64,000 nt of DNA from Burkholderia thailandensis E264 (lineage in GTDB: Bacteria > Pseudomonadota > Gammaproteobacteria > Burkholderiales > Burkholderiaceae). Made by a program: the position numbers and the translations under genes. The notes beneath the pieces were generated by a model that was given only the letters and a program-made list of their open reading frames with translations, ran no database searches and was not told where the DNA came from. The stretch's first letter is position 1; each line of letters begins with the position of its first letter. The DNA is taken from assembly GCF_000012365.1 (NCBI RefSeq), contig NC_007651.1:3658001-3722000 (forward strand), written 5' to 3'. Of the stretch, positions 1 through 8,874 are shown in pieces.

Positions 1-1
1 C

Positions 2-778
2 GACAGCGTCATCACGCCGCCGGGCGAAATGGATGACCACTTCATCGAGAAGATCGTGCGAATGCCGGCGCTCGCGCCGTACCTGCCGCCGCCGCACTGC
101 CCGCCCGTCAACGGCTTGCCGGCGCTGCGCAACGGCTACGTCACATACGGCAGCTTCAACCGCCTCAACAAGCTTAGACAGAACGTGATCGCGCTGTGGT
201 CGCAAGTGTTGCTCGCGACGCCGAGCGCGAGGATGGTCATCGGCTCGATCGAACAGGAAGGAGATCGCGAGACGATCATCGAATGGTTCGTCTCCGAAGG
301 CATCGATGCGCACCGCCTGACGTTCCAGCCGCGCGCGGCCATGCCGGTGTATCTGCAGCAGCATCATCACGTCGACGTCTGCCTGGACGCCTTCCCGTAC
401 GCCGGTTCGACGACGACGCTCAACGCGCTGTGGATGGGCGTGCCGACCGTCACGCTGTCCGGCAAGTCGATCCCGAGCCGCGGTTCGGCAAGCTGGCTGA
501 GCCACGTCGGCCTGGCGGAGTACATCGCGCACGACCAGAAATCCTTCGTGCGCACGAGCATCGCCGCCGCGCAAGATCTCGACGCGCTGAACCGGCTGCG
601 GCTCGGCATGCGCGAACGCTGCCTCGCCTCCGCGCCGTTCCAGCCGAACACCGTCGCGCGGGGCCTGTCGGCGGCGCTGCGGATGATGTGGAAGCGCTGG
701 TGCGAAGGCCTCTCGCCGGCCGCCTTCGAGGTCGAACTCGACCGGCCCTCGGCCGACACCACCGCATCGCCCGTCTGA
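2..778 (+). CDS. OGT/SPINDLY-type glycosyltransferase, C-terminal part (5' end outside window)
   Basis: The frame is open from base 2, so the gene begins upstream. The visible 258 residues match the C-terminal catalytic half of O-GlcNAc-transferase-like (GT41) proteins, which transfer a sugar from a nucleotide sugar to Ser or Thr of proteins. Recognisable segments are YVTYGSFNRLNKL near the start, RLTFQPR, the HHHVDVCLDAFPYAGSTTTLNALWMGVP region and the GxSIPSRGSASWL region; these are the usual donor-binding landmarks. In bacteria these enzymes usually carry N-terminal TPR repeats, which would lie outside the window. It heads a run of sugar-modifying genes, which suggests glycosylation of a surface protein such as flagellin or of a polysaccharide. 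The acceptor is inference. Confidence 0.85.
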   Translation, partial: DSVITPPGEMDDHFIEKIVRMPALAPYLPPPHCPPVNGLPALRNGYVTYGSFNRLNKLRQNVIALWSQVLLATPSARMVIGSIEQEGDRETIIEWFVSEGIDAHRLTFQPRAAMPVYLQQHHHVDVCLDAFPYAGSTTTLNALWMGVPTVTLSGKSIPSRGSASWLSHVGLAEYIAHDQKSFVRTSIAAAQDLDALNRLRLGMRERCLASAPFQPNTVARGLSAALRMMWKRWCEGLSPAAFEVELDRPSADTTASPV

Positions 779-813
779 TCGATTCGAGACGCAACGCACC
801 GCGAGAACACGTC

Positions 814-1944
814 ATGGACAAGCTCATACCCGTCACGCAGCCGTACATGCCACCGCTCGACGAATTCCTGCCGTACCTGGAAAAAATCTGGGAGAGCAAG
901 ATCGTCACGAACGGCGGCGCCTTCCATGCCGAACTGGAGCGCTCGCTGTGCGATTACCTCGGCGTCGAACACCTGTCGCTGTTCTCGAACGCGACGCTCG
1001 CGTTGATCACCGCGCTGCAGGCGATGAAGATCACCGGCGAGGTCATCACGACGCCGTTCAGCTTCGTCGCGACGACGCATGCGCTGCACTGGAACGGCAT
1101 CCGTCCGGTGTTCGTCGACATCGACCCGCGCAACATGAACATCGACATCGCGAAAATCGAAGCGGCAATCACACCGCAGACGACGGGAATCCTCCCCGTG
1201 CACGTCTACGGCTATCCGTGCGACGTCGACGCGATCGAGCGGATCGCCGACAACTACGGCCTGCGCGTGCTGTACGACGCGGCGCACGCATTCGGCGTTC
1301 GCATCGACGGGCGGTCCGTTCTCGACGCCGGCGACATGTCGGTGCTCAGCTTCCACGGCACGAAGATCTTCAATACGTTCGAAGGCGGCGCGCTCATCAG
1401 CCGCGATGCGAAGACGAAGCGCCGCATCGATCACCTGAAGAACTTCGGCTTCGTCGACGAAGTCACGGTGATCGGCCCCGGCATCAACGGCAAGATGAAT
1501 GAAGTGCAGGCGGCGTTCGGCTTGCTGCAGCTTCGTCACTTCGACCATATCGCGAGCGCGCGCCGGCGCGTCGACGCACGCTATCGCGACGCGCTGAAGA
1601 ACGTCACCGGGCTTGAGCTGCCGCCCGTTCCCGAGCGCGGCACGACCAACCATTCGTATTTTCCGGTGCGCATCACGCGCGACTTTCCAATCTCCCGCGA
1701 CGCGCTCTACGACGCGCTGCGCGCGCGCAACATCGCGGCGCGCCGGTACTTCTACCCGCTGATCAGCGAGTTTCCGACGTATCGCGGCCTGCCGTCGGCC
1801 TCGGTGGCGAACCTGCCGGTCGCGACGGACATCGCGCGCCAGGTGCTGTGCCTGCCGATCTATCCGGCGCTCTCGACGAGCGACCAGGATCGGATCATCG
1901 ACATCGTGCTCGCCGCGGCCGGACGCAAGCTACATGCAAGCTGA
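814..1944 (+). CDS. DegT/DnrJ/EryC1/StrS family PLP-dependent sugar aminotransferase
   Basis: A 376-residue PLP enzyme of the family that installs an amino group on nucleotide-linked keto sugars. The start MDKLIPVTQPYMPP fits family N-termini; a longer open frame upstream is only read-through of the previous gene region. Visible landmarks are LSLFSNATLALITAL (phosphate-binding region), VHVYGYPCDVDAIE, the YDAAHAFGV motif whose Asp contacts the PLP ring nitrogen, and SFHGTKIFNTFEGGAL, whose Lys is the Schiff-base lysine. The FHGTK form resembles the VioA/FdtB/QdtB subgroup, which makes dTDP-3- or 4-amino-6-deoxy sugars. The acyltransferase two genes downstream could acylate such an amino sugar. 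The exact sugar is not readable from sequence. Confidence 0.9.
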   Translation: MDKLIPVTQPYMPPLDEFLPYLEKIWESKIVTNGGAFHAELERSLCDYLGVEHLSLFSNATLALITALQAMKITGEVITTPFSFVATTHALHWNGIRPVFVDIDPRNMNIDIAKIEAAITPQTTGILPVHVYGYPCDVDAIERIADNYGLRVLYDAAHAFGVRIDGRSVLDAGDMSVLSFHGTKIFNTFEGGALISRDAKTKRRIDHLKNFGFVDEVTVIGPGINGKMNEVQAAFGLLQLRHFDHIASARRRVDARYRDALKNVTGLELPPVPERGTTNHSYFPVRITRDFPISRDALYDALRARNIAARRYFYPLISEFPTYRGLPSASVANLPVATDIARQVLCLPIYPALSTSDQDRIIDIVLAAAGRKLHAS

Positions 1945-2644
1945 CCGCCGGCTTGCGATCATGCAGCCGTATTTTTTCCCGTACATCGGCTATTTCCAGT
2001 TGATGGCCAGCGTGGACGCGTTCGTCGTCTACGACGACGTCGCGTTCATCAACCGCGGCTGGATCAATCGCAACCGGATCAACGTCAACGGTGCGCCTCA
2101 CATGATCACCGTGCCGCTGCAGCGCGCGAGCCAGAACCGCCGGATCTGCGACATCGACGTCGCTCCCGATGCCGCGTGGCGGGCGAAGCTGCTGCGCACG
2201 ATCCACCAGAGCTACGCGCGCGCGCCGCAATTCGCGCGAGTGTTTCCGATGATCGAGTGCGTGATGCTGCACGATGCCGCCAACCTCGCCGATTTCCTGC
2301 TGCACGGGCTGACGGTGTTGCGCGACCACCTGCGGTTGAAGACGGAAATCGTCGCGACGTCGCGACGCTACGGCAATGCGGAGCTCAAAGCGCAGGCGCG
2401 CATCGTCGACATCGCGCTCAAGGAACGCGCCGGCATCTACGTCAATGCGGCGGGCGGCCGGGAACTCTACAACGTCGACGACTTCGCCGCCGCGGGCCTG
2501 CAACTCAAGTTCCTCACACCGGGGCTCGCGCGTTACGCGCCGGTGCGCGGCGCATTCGTCCCCGCCCTTTCGATCATCGACGTCCTGATGTGCAACGACG
2601 ACGCATCGGTCGATCACCTGCTTGGATGCGCCACGCTGTCATGA
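1934..2644 (+). CDS. WbqC-like family protein
   Basis: A 236-residue protein of the WbqC-like family, often found in O-antigen and glycan clusters; its biochemical role is still poorly defined. The signature N-terminus is present: AIMQPYFFPYIGYFQLM, then DAFVVYDDVAFINRGWINRNRI, then a GGRELY segment near residue 175. The start codon lies inside the end of the aminotransferase gene (11-bp overlap), and the next gene starts at the stop codon (ATGA overlap). This argues for translational coupling in one operon. Family assignment is confident; function in amino-sugar assembly is inferred from context. Confidence 0.85.
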   Translation: MQADRRLAIMQPYFFPYIGYFQLMASVDAFVVYDDVAFINRGWINRNRINVNGAPHMITVPLQRASQNRRICDIDVAPDAAWRAKLLRTIHQSYARAPQFARVFPMIECVMLHDAANLADFLLHGLTVLRDHLRLKTEIVATSRRYGNAELKAQARIVDIALKERAGIYVNAAGGRELYNVDDFAAAGLQLKFLTPGLARYAPVRGAFVPALSIIDVLMCNDDASVDHLLGCATLS

Positions 2645-3273
2645 ACGCTCCTCACCACGCCATCATCCGCCACTACGAGCGCTGCCTCGAACGCTTCGGC
2701 GACACCCATCGCGGCGTCGACTGGCCCAATGCGGACGACGCGGCCAAGCGCTACCGGGTCATGCTCGATCTGGTCCGGCCCGGCGCGAGACCCGCGACAC
2801 TGCTCGACTTCGGGTGCGGCGCGTCGCATCTGTATCAATACATGCTCGACAACGGCGTCGGCGGACTTCGCTACGCGGGCCTCGATGCGTCGCAGGCCTT
2901 CTGCACGCTATCGCAGAGCAAGTATCCGGACAACGAGTACCTGTGCGTCGACGTGCTCGCGGAGCCGGAGCGCGTCGGCGAATTCGACTACATCGTGATG
3001 AACGGCGTGTTCACCGAGAAGCGCGAACTGTCGTTCGACGACATGTTCGACTACTTCACGCGCGTGCTGAAGATCATGTTCGCGAAGGCGAGCAAGGGCA
3101 TCGCGTTCAACGTGATGTCGAAGGAAGTCGACTGGGAGCGCGACGATCTGTTTCACGTGCCCGTCACACAGCTCACGCACTTCGTCGCGGCTGAGCTGTC
3201 ACGGCACTATGTCGTGCGGCACGACTACGGGCTGTACGAGTACACGACCTATGTGTACAGGGAGCACAACTGA
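2641..3273 (+). CDS. SAM-dependent methyltransferase
   Basis: A 210-residue class I methyltransferase. The SAM-binding motif I is TLLDFGCGASHLYQYM (about residues 54-69), followed by an acidic residue in YAGLDAS, the motif II counterpart. A later DYIVMNGVF segment fits motif IV. No transmembrane or signal segment is seen. The ATGA overlap with the wbqC-like gene and the TGATG overlap with the next gene mean these genes are translated as a coupled set. The likely substrate is a sugar or sugar-bearing intermediate made by the neighbours, but the sequence does not identify it. Confidence 0.85.
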   Translation: MNAPHHAIIRHYERCLERFGDTHRGVDWPNADDAAKRYRVMLDLVRPGARPATLLDFGCGASHLYQYMLDNGVGGLRYAGLDASQAFCTLSQSKYPDNEYLCVDVLAEPERVGEFDYIVMNGVFTEKRELSFDDMFDYFTRVLKIMFAKASKGIAFNVMSKEVDWERDDLFHVPVTQLTHFVAAELSRHYVVRHDYGLYEYTTYVYREHN

Positions 3274-3932
3274 TGGCAAACGTCGTTCTATTCGGCTTGC
3301 AGGATTACGCGGAGCTCGCGCATTACTATCTGGAGCACGACTCGCCCCACCAAGTCGCCGCGTTCTGCGTGGACCGGCAGTACATTCCCGACAGCGGAAC
3401 GTTCAAGAACCTGCCCGTCGTCGCGTTCGAGGACGTCGCGCACACGCATCCGCCGGGCGACTTCAGCTTCTTCGCGCCGATGTCGCCGAAGCACATGAAT
3501 CGCGATCGCGAGCGGATCTTCAACGCGATCAAGGCGCACGGCTACACATTGATCAGCTACGTCAGCTCGAGAGCGACGAAGTTCGATAACGAGATCGGCG
3601 AGAACTGCTTCATCCTCGAGGACAACACGCTGCAGCCGTTCACCCGGATCGGCGACAACGTCGTGCTGTGGAGCGGCAACCACATTGGGCACCACGGACG
3701 CATCGGCGATCACGTGACGATGACCTCGCACGTTGTCATGTCCGGCCATTGCGACATCGGCGCGTACAGCTTCGTCGGCGTCAACGCGACGCTGCGCGAC
3801 GGCGTGACGATCGGAGAAGGCACGTTCGTCGCGATGGCATCGGCGATCACGAAGAACACCGAGCCGTGGTCGGTCTATCGCGGCAATCCGGCAGTCAAGC
3901 TGACGATGCCGAGCACGGAAGTCAAGTTCTAG
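3273..3932 (+). CDS. NeuD/PglD-like sugar O- or N-acyltransferase
   Basis: A 219-residue acyltransferase. Residues 1-100 look like the Rossmann-like N-terminal domain of NeuD/PglD enzymes (ANVVLFGLQDYAELAHYYL). The rest is a left-handed beta-helix built from hexapeptide repeats such as IGDNVVLWSGNHIGHHG, IGDHVTMTSHVVMSGH and IGEGTFVAMASAI, ending in the usual WSVYRGNPAVK. One of the His residues in HIGHHGRIGDHV is the likely catalytic base. With the aminotransferase this suggests acylation of an amino-deoxy sugar by acetyl-CoA or another acyl-CoA. The start overlaps the previous stop. Confidence 0.85.
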   Translation: MANVVLFGLQDYAELAHYYLEHDSPHQVAAFCVDRQYIPDSGTFKNLPVVAFEDVAHTHPPGDFSFFAPMSPKHMNRDRERIFNAIKAHGYTLISYVSSRATKFDNEIGENCFILEDNTLQPFTRIGDNVVLWSGNHIGHHGRIGDHVTMTSHVVMSGHCDIGAYSFVGVNATLRDGVTIGEGTFVAMASAITKNTEPWSVYRGNPAVKLTMPSTEVKF

Positions 3933-3942
3933 GACAACCGAG

Positions 3943-4902
3943 ATGGCGGGTATTCACTGGGAAAAACGCGGGCTCGTCTACACGGTCGATGCGCGGTTGC
4001 CGTGGGCGACATCGCATGCGCAGATTCCGACCGCCGCCGGCGTGAAGGGCGACGCGCTGCGCCTGCTCTTCAGCAGCCGCGACGCCGACAACCGCAGCGG
4101 GATCGCGCGGCTCGACGTGCGCGCGGGCGACCCGTCGCAGGTCCTCGACGTGAAAGCCGATCCGGTGCTGCCGCCCGGCGCGCTGGGCGCCTTCGACGAC
4201 TGCGGAACGATGCCGTCGTCGGTCGTCGAGCGCGACGGCGTGCATTACCTGTACTACATCGGCTGGAACGTGCGCAACACGATTCCGTACCACAACGCGG
4301 TCGGGCTCGCGATCAGCGAGGACGGCGGCGAAACGTACCGACGCCTGTTCGAAGGGCCCGTGATGGACCGAACGGCCGAGGAACCGTATTTCTGCGGCAC
4401 CACGTGCGTGCGGATCGAAAACGGGATCTGGCGCAACTGGTATCTCGCATGCACCGGCTGGAGCATCGTCGCCGGCAAGCCCGAGCCGCGCTATCACCTG
4501 AAATACGCGGAATCCCGCGACGGCATCCACTGGGAGCGCACGGGACGAATCGCCATCGACTACCTGAGCGACGACGAAGGGGGCCTCGCCAGGGCATCGG
4601 TGCACCACGACGGCAGCCGCTACCGAATGTGGTTTTGCAAACGCAGCCACACCGCGTATCGCGAAAACTCGTCGGTCAGCTACCGGATGGGCTACGCGGA
4701 GTCGGCCGACGGAATTGTCTGGGACCGAATGGACGAAGAAGCGGCGCTCGACGTTTCCGAAACCGGGTGGGACGCGTTCATGGTCGCGTATCCGGAAGTC
4801 GTGGAGATCGGCGGTCGGCTCTACCTTTTTTATAACGGCAACGGTTTTGGCGCGACGGGTTTCGGCTATGCCGAAGCGGCGTGCCACGCCGGCCCGAGAT
4901 AG
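3943..4902 (+). CDS. Glycosidase-like five-bladed beta-propeller protein of the glycan cluster
   Basis: A 319-residue protein 10 bp after the acyltransferase. It has repeating blades typical of GH43/GH32/GH130-like five-bladed propellers: RLLFSSRDADNRSGIARLDV, HYLYYIGWNVRN, TVRIENGIWRNWYLACTG-type and YRMWFCKRSH segments, and repeats of YAESxDGIxWxR at about residues 183 and 260. No signal peptide is seen, so it would act in the cytoplasm. Proteins of this kind occur in bacterial glycan biosynthesis clusters, where they may trim, transfer or bind sugars; catalysis cannot be proven here. It is the last forward gene of the cluster. Confidence 0.6.
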   Translation: MAGIHWEKRGLVYTVDARLPWATSHAQIPTAAGVKGDALRLLFSSRDADNRSGIARLDVRAGDPSQVLDVKADPVLPPGALGAFDDCGTMPSSVVERDGVHYLYYIGWNVRNTIPYHNAVGLAISEDGGETYRRLFEGPVMDRTAEEPYFCGTTCVRIENGIWRNWYLACTGWSIVAGKPEPRYHLKYAESRDGIHWERTGRIAIDYLSDDEGGLARASVHHDGSRYRMWFCKRSHTAYRENSSVSYRMGYAESADGIVWDRMDEEAALDVSETGWDAFMVAYPEVVEIGGRLYLFYNGNGFGATGFGYAEAACHAGPR

Positions 4903-5050
4903 AGCGCGACGCGAGCGGCGCGTCGCGTGGTTCGTCGGGAGCCCGGCGCGCCGCAGCTGTGCTTCGCGCTTGGGCTTGATTGACGATCGAATGGCCGCAC
5001 GCCCGCGGCCATCCACGAACGCGCGCCCGTCGCGCGTCGCGAAAAATCGA

Positions 5051-5794
5051 TCAGACAGGCGTCGCTGCCGCGGTTTGACGGCCGGCTTCGCCCGTCGCGT
5101 TGTCCTTGGATTCCTGAAGCGCCGCAAGGGTGTCCAGCGCCCGACCTTCGTTGGCGGTGAGATCGACGAGGAACGCGTGGTTGTTCCGCTTGATCCAGTC
5201 GAGCGGCATGTCCCACCATGCGAGTTGCAGCAATTTCTCGCGCACTTTTTCCGTGAATCGGAAGCGAACCAGACGGGCGGGCGAACCGGCATAGATGCCA
5301 TAGGCCTCCGTGCGGAAATTGGGCGGTATGACGGCCCGCGCGCCGATCACGCAGCCGCTCTCGATCTGGCTGCCGCCGAGGAACAGCGCTTCGTCGCCGA
5401 TCCAGACGTCGTTGTGGATCACGGTGTCCGGATACTGCGGCATCGGCGCGTTTTCGAGACCATTGCCATAAATGCTGAACAGGCTCGTGGAAATGGTCCG
5501 CATCTCATGCTGACCGTTCAGCAGAAACCGAAGACGCATCCCGCCCGCGACGTTCTTGCCGATCACGAGTTTCTGAAGTCCCTGGTCGTACTTCGCGATC
5601 GAGCCGACGCCGAGCCCCGAGCAGCGGCCGATGTGAAAAGTGCCGACTTGCGCCTCTTCATCGAGCCAGTTGCGGAAGAAATTGTTCGGAATGGTCGAGA
5701 AGGCGCCGTCCCGGTAACCAAGCACGATGAAGTGCTTCGCCCAAGGATGATCGGGGAGCACGCCAATACAGTCGTCGGAAGTCGTAACGTTCAT
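5051..5794 (-). CDS. CatB-type (xenobiotic/sugar) O-acetyltransferase
   Basis: A 247-residue hexapeptide-repeat acetyltransferase. The landmarks of the CatB/Vat subgroup are IGRCSGLGVGSIAKYDQGLQKL, VIGKNVAGGMRLRFLLNGQHEM with the His that acts as general base in the family, VIHNDVWIGDEALFLGG, GSQIESGCVIGARAVI, and YGIYAGSPARLVRFRF. Chosen start: MNVTTSDDCIG at 5794; the frame is open 138 bases further upstream, but that part is arginine-rich and unlike the family. No good ribosome site is visible. It faces the glycan cluster and could acetylate the same product. Family members that inactivate chloramphenicol or streptogramins exist, but the genomic context favours sugar acetylation. Confidence 0.75.
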   Translation of the reverse strand: MNVTTSDDCIGVLPDHPWAKHFIVLGYRDGAFSTIPNNFFRNWLDEEAQVGTFHIGRCSGLGVGSIAKYDQGLQKLVIGKNVAGGMRLRFLLNGQHEMRTISTSLFSIYGNGLENAPMPQYPDTVIHNDVWIGDEALFLGGSQIESGCVIGARAVIPPNFRTEAYGIYAGSPARLVRFRFTEKVREKLLQLAWWDMPLDWIKRNNHAFLVDLTANEGRALDTLAALQESKDNATGEAGRQTAAATPV

Positions 5795-6376
5795 TCGCGG
5801 TCGCAAGAATGCCGACGCGGCGGCTCGATGACCCGAGGCCGCATGGCCGGAAAATCGGGAACGACGCGCGGCGAATCCGCAGGCGTCGCAGACACGGCAG
5901 TATATGAAGCGCGGGGCGATGGCCGGCGGCAAATAAGAACGGGGATTTGGCTTCTGTTCCGTCCATCGGTGGGTGAGCGGCCGAATGGCGGCAACTTGCC
6001 GCTCGCCCTGCGCATGTAACCGCAGTTTCTTGAATTAGCCCACCGTCGCGTGAACATGGCCGTCACTCACCGCGCGATGGACGGCGCGAACAGCGCTGCC
6101 GTCGCCCATGCGGATGATCGTATCGTTCACACTCTTCGGCTTCGGCGCACGTCGGCCGGTTCTATCGTGATTTCCGATGGTCGTTTCGATGCGGCAATCC
6201 GGCTTGCGGTCAACGGACGCTGCCGAAAAATCGATGCGGCTGCGGTTTGCAAAACACGCACGCTGCATCTGCGCACTCGCTTATGCGAGCCCTCGCGATG
6301 CGGAACCGTGCCGCTTGTGCGCTTCGCAAAACGCATCTGCGACACGCTCGAATCGACCGCCCTCGATTACCGGTGC
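5795..6376. other. Intergenic region without recognised gene
   Basis: This stretch separates the acetyltransferase from the flavin oxidase, both on the minus strand. Open frames in it are antisense extensions or arginine-rich frames with no family resemblance. It should hold the acetyltransferase promoter and the end of the oxidase transcript, but I see no convincing promoter or terminator. Confidence 0.5.
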
Positions 6377-8041
6377 TCAGGCCCCGGGCAGCATCAGCGG
6401 AATCGACATCTCGTGCATGAACATATTCGACGGGTCCACCGCCTGCTTCGTCGCGACCAGCGACGCGGCCTTGCCGCCGTAGTACAGTTCGAGCCACCGC
6501 GGATCGATCTGCGCCGGATCGCGCTCGAGATACTTCATGTCGATGTCCGGGTAGTTGATGTAGCACCCCTCGTAGCGGCCGCTCGCATCACTGTATGGTT
6601 TGCCGCCCTGATCCGCGTGCACCGCCGCAAACATGTCGTGCAGCCATTCGACGTGGAAGGCGTCGTCATCGGGATTCGTCCAGTAAGTCTGATACTGCGA
6701 TTTCAACAGCGAACGCCGCTGATAGACCGACGTCGGATTCGCGCTTTCGTCGTTGGCGTTCACGCAGCCGCCGTACGAATCGATCTGCACGAGCGTCTGG
6801 TTCAGACGAGGATCGTCCGCGGTATTCAGATATCGCCACAGCGCGTCGATCTCGGTGTCGCCGAAATTGCCGATCTGATACGCGGATTTATACTTGCCGC
6901 GCCGGTTAGCGCCCGATCCGTTGATCGTCTGCGTCAGATACAGCCAGTCCATCTTCAATGCGCTTTGCGCCGCATGCGCCATGCGCAGCCCGGCGAACGG
7001 GTGCCCGAGCGCCGGCAGATTCGGCGCGACGAACCGATCCCAGATGATCGGCATCCGGCCCGCTGCCGCATTCATCGTGTCGACGAAATCGATGAACGGC
7101 GCATCCGCCGAGCCGCCCACCGTTCCGTTTTTGCCCGTGTACTGAATCGCTAGCACGACCGGCCCGGTCGAGCGGTGCTGCAGCTTCAGGAGCGTAAACA
7201 GCCCGCCGTTCGCGAGCGCCGGATCCGCGGCGTTCCAGTTCGCATCGTTGCGGCTGAACCAGTCCCAATAGGCTCGGATGAATTGGCCGAAGCTCGCCTG
7301 CGTGAAGTGCGACCAGTCGTACGCGAGCGGCAGCCAATACGCGGTGCGCGGCGCGTCCGGCAGCGCATTGAAGTAGTAGTTCAGGATGATGCCGAAGTTG
7401 CCGCCGCCCCCGCCGCGACACGCGACGAAAAGCGCCCGGTCCGCCGGATCCGTGCTGCCGGAATGCACGTGCTTCGCGTCGAGCGCGCCGCCGCCGGATG
7501 CGGGCGTCAGGATGTCCACGCCCGCCAGCCAGTCGACCGTGAGCCCGTGCATGCGCGAAAGCAGCCCGTACCCGCCACCGACGATATGACCGCCCGCGCC
7601 GACCGAGTAGCACGAGCCGCCGGGCAGCGTCTTGCCCGTAGTCTTGTACAGGCCGACATAGCCGTCCCAGTTCTGGCTGCCCGCTGCGACGCGAACCCGA
7701 TAGCGCGCCGAGCCGGCGACGTCGAACGGCGACACGATCTGCCCGCGCGAATCGACGTCGAAACCCGACATCAGCCCGAGATCCACGATCGCGAGCGACC
7801 GGCCGCCGTCGTCCGGCAGCCGGTTCGCGACGAAGCCTTCGTAGCAGTGTCCGCCGCTGCGCACCGTGATCCGGCAAGCTTTCGCGAGTGCGTCGCGCGA
7901 CGCCGCGATCACGTCGTCTGCCGTGCGGCAGACATAGATCGCCGCCGCGCCCGCTGCCGCGGTCGGCGGCCAGCGCAGGTTGAAGCCCTTTTGAAGCGTC
8001 GAATGACGGGGATCGGCGCCGTCGACGTGCACGTAGGACAT
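6377..8041 (-). CDS. Bicovalent-FAD oxidase of the BBE/AA7 family
   Basis: A 554-residue flavin oxidase of the berberine-bridge/oligosaccharide-oxidase type; such enzymes oxidise sugars or alcohols and reduce O2 to H2O2. The FAD domain has RSGGHCYEGF with flavinylation His65, and CYSVGAGGHIVGGGYG with flavinylation Cys144, so the flavin is expected to be attached twice. The BBE domain is at the C-terminus (YYGGKAASL, then a DPSNMF segment). The start at 8041 follows a GGAGG ribosome site; the upstream in-frame codon lacks one. No signal peptide is seen. It lies 188 bp downstream of the AA10-like gene on the same strand. AA7 members such as chitooligosaccharide oxidases act on the kind of product AA10 enzymes release; the substrate here is inferred. 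Confidence 0.85.
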   Translation of the reverse strand: MSYVHVDGADPRHSTLQKGFNLRWPPTAAAGAAAIYVCRTADDVIAASRDALAKACRITVRSGGHCYEGFVANRLPDDGGRSLAIVDLGLMSGFDVDSRGQIVSPFDVAGSARYRVRVAAGSQNWDGYVGLYKTTGKTLPGGSCYSVGAGGHIVGGGYGLLSRMHGLTVDWLAGVDILTPASGGGALDAKHVHSGSTDPADRALFVACRGGGGGNFGIILNYYFNALPDAPRTAYWLPLAYDWSHFTQASFGQFIRAYWDWFSRNDANWNAADPALANGGLFTLLKLQHRSTGPVVLAIQYTGKNGTVGGSADAPFIDFVDTMNAAAGRMPIIWDRFVAPNLPALGHPFAGLRMAHAAQSALKMDWLYLTQTINGSGANRRGKYKSAYQIGNFGDTEIDALWRYLNTADDPRLNQTLVQIDSYGGCVNANDESANPTSVYQRRSLLKSQYQTYWTNPDDDAFHVEWLHDMFAAVHADQGGKPYSDASGRYEGCYINYPDIDMKYLERDPAQIDPRWLELYYGGKAASLVATKQAVDPSNMFMHEMSIPLMLPGA

Positions 8042-8229
8042 CGGAACCTCCGGCGAATGTGCCGCATGCGTCAAAGCCGAGCGAATGGCCGCGCAACCCG
8101 GGGATCACGCACCGCGCGATCGCCGCGCCACTCGAGGCGCGGGATGGCCATCGAACGGTCTCGAATCCGATGGCCGCGATGCCTTATTCGTGCGCTGAGC
8201 GCTGCGATTCGCGGAAATCGCAAACCGAG

Positions 8230-8874
8230 TCACGCGAAGTTCAGGTCGATCACCTGATAGAACGCGTTGGCGGTATCCGCGATGTCCCACACCGCGAGCA
8301 GCACGTGATAGCCGGTGCGGGTGGGCAGATTGAATTCGTGGATCGTGTCGCCGCGGGGAATCAGTTCCTTGTCTGCGTCCGGCCCCCAGTACGGCTGGTA
8401 CGTGTTCAGGTAGACCTTGAGCGGCTCAGGCTCGAAATGCGCGCGCGCGAGCCGCGCGCTGGCGTCCCATCCGGGCTTGGTGATCCAGTACGTCCAGCGC
8501 CGCGTCTTGTGCGGCATCGAATACGACCACGAGATCTGCAGCGACTGCCCCGAGCGCACCGAGTGCTTCTGCCAATGCGCGACGGAATCGGGTTCGTTGA
8601 GTTGCGCACGGGCATCCGCCGTGCGCCCGCCGCTCGCGATTTCGCCGTCGCGCGGCGGCGCCCCGTTGGCGACATCGTCCGGCGCGTCCGGATCTCTCAG
8701 CCCGCTTTGGGTCGCGGGAAAGAACTTGCCGCCTTCCAACTCGTTGACCTGCCCGAAATCGAGTCTTCCTGCTTCGTAGAGATAAACGGCGCGCGATTCG
8801 GGCGTGATGACCCGACCATGCCGCGGAGAAATTGACGAGGATTTCGTTGCGCCTCTCAGATCGGTAGTGCTCAT
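8230..8874 (-). CDS. AA10-type lytic polysaccharide monooxygenase-like protein without signal peptide
   Basis: A 214-residue protein with the AA10 (chitin/cellulose-active copper monooxygenase) core. HGRVITPESRAVY starts at His19, WSYSMPHKTRRWTYWITK contains His122, and the end has DTANAFYQVIDLNF with the axial Phe206. His19 and His122 would form the copper brace. In known enzymes the first His is residue 1 after signal-peptide removal. Here it follows 18 polar residues (MSTTDLRGATKSSSISPR) with no hydrophobic stretch. The start is fixed by a strong AAAGGAGG site a few bases upstream. The protein either is processed in an unusual way, is exported without a Sec/Tat signal, or has a different job. 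The bicovalent-flavin oxidase follows on the same strand. Confidence 0.8.
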   Translation of the reverse strand: MSTTDLRGATKSSSISPRHGRVITPESRAVYLYEAGRLDFGQVNELEGGKFFPATQSGLRDPDAPDDVANGAPPRDGEIASGGRTADARAQLNEPDSVAHWQKHSVRSGQSLQISWSYSMPHKTRRWTYWITKPGWDASARLARAHFEPEPLKVYLNTYQPYWGPDADKELIPRGDTIHEFNLPTRTGYHVLLAVWDIADTANAFYQVIDLNFA

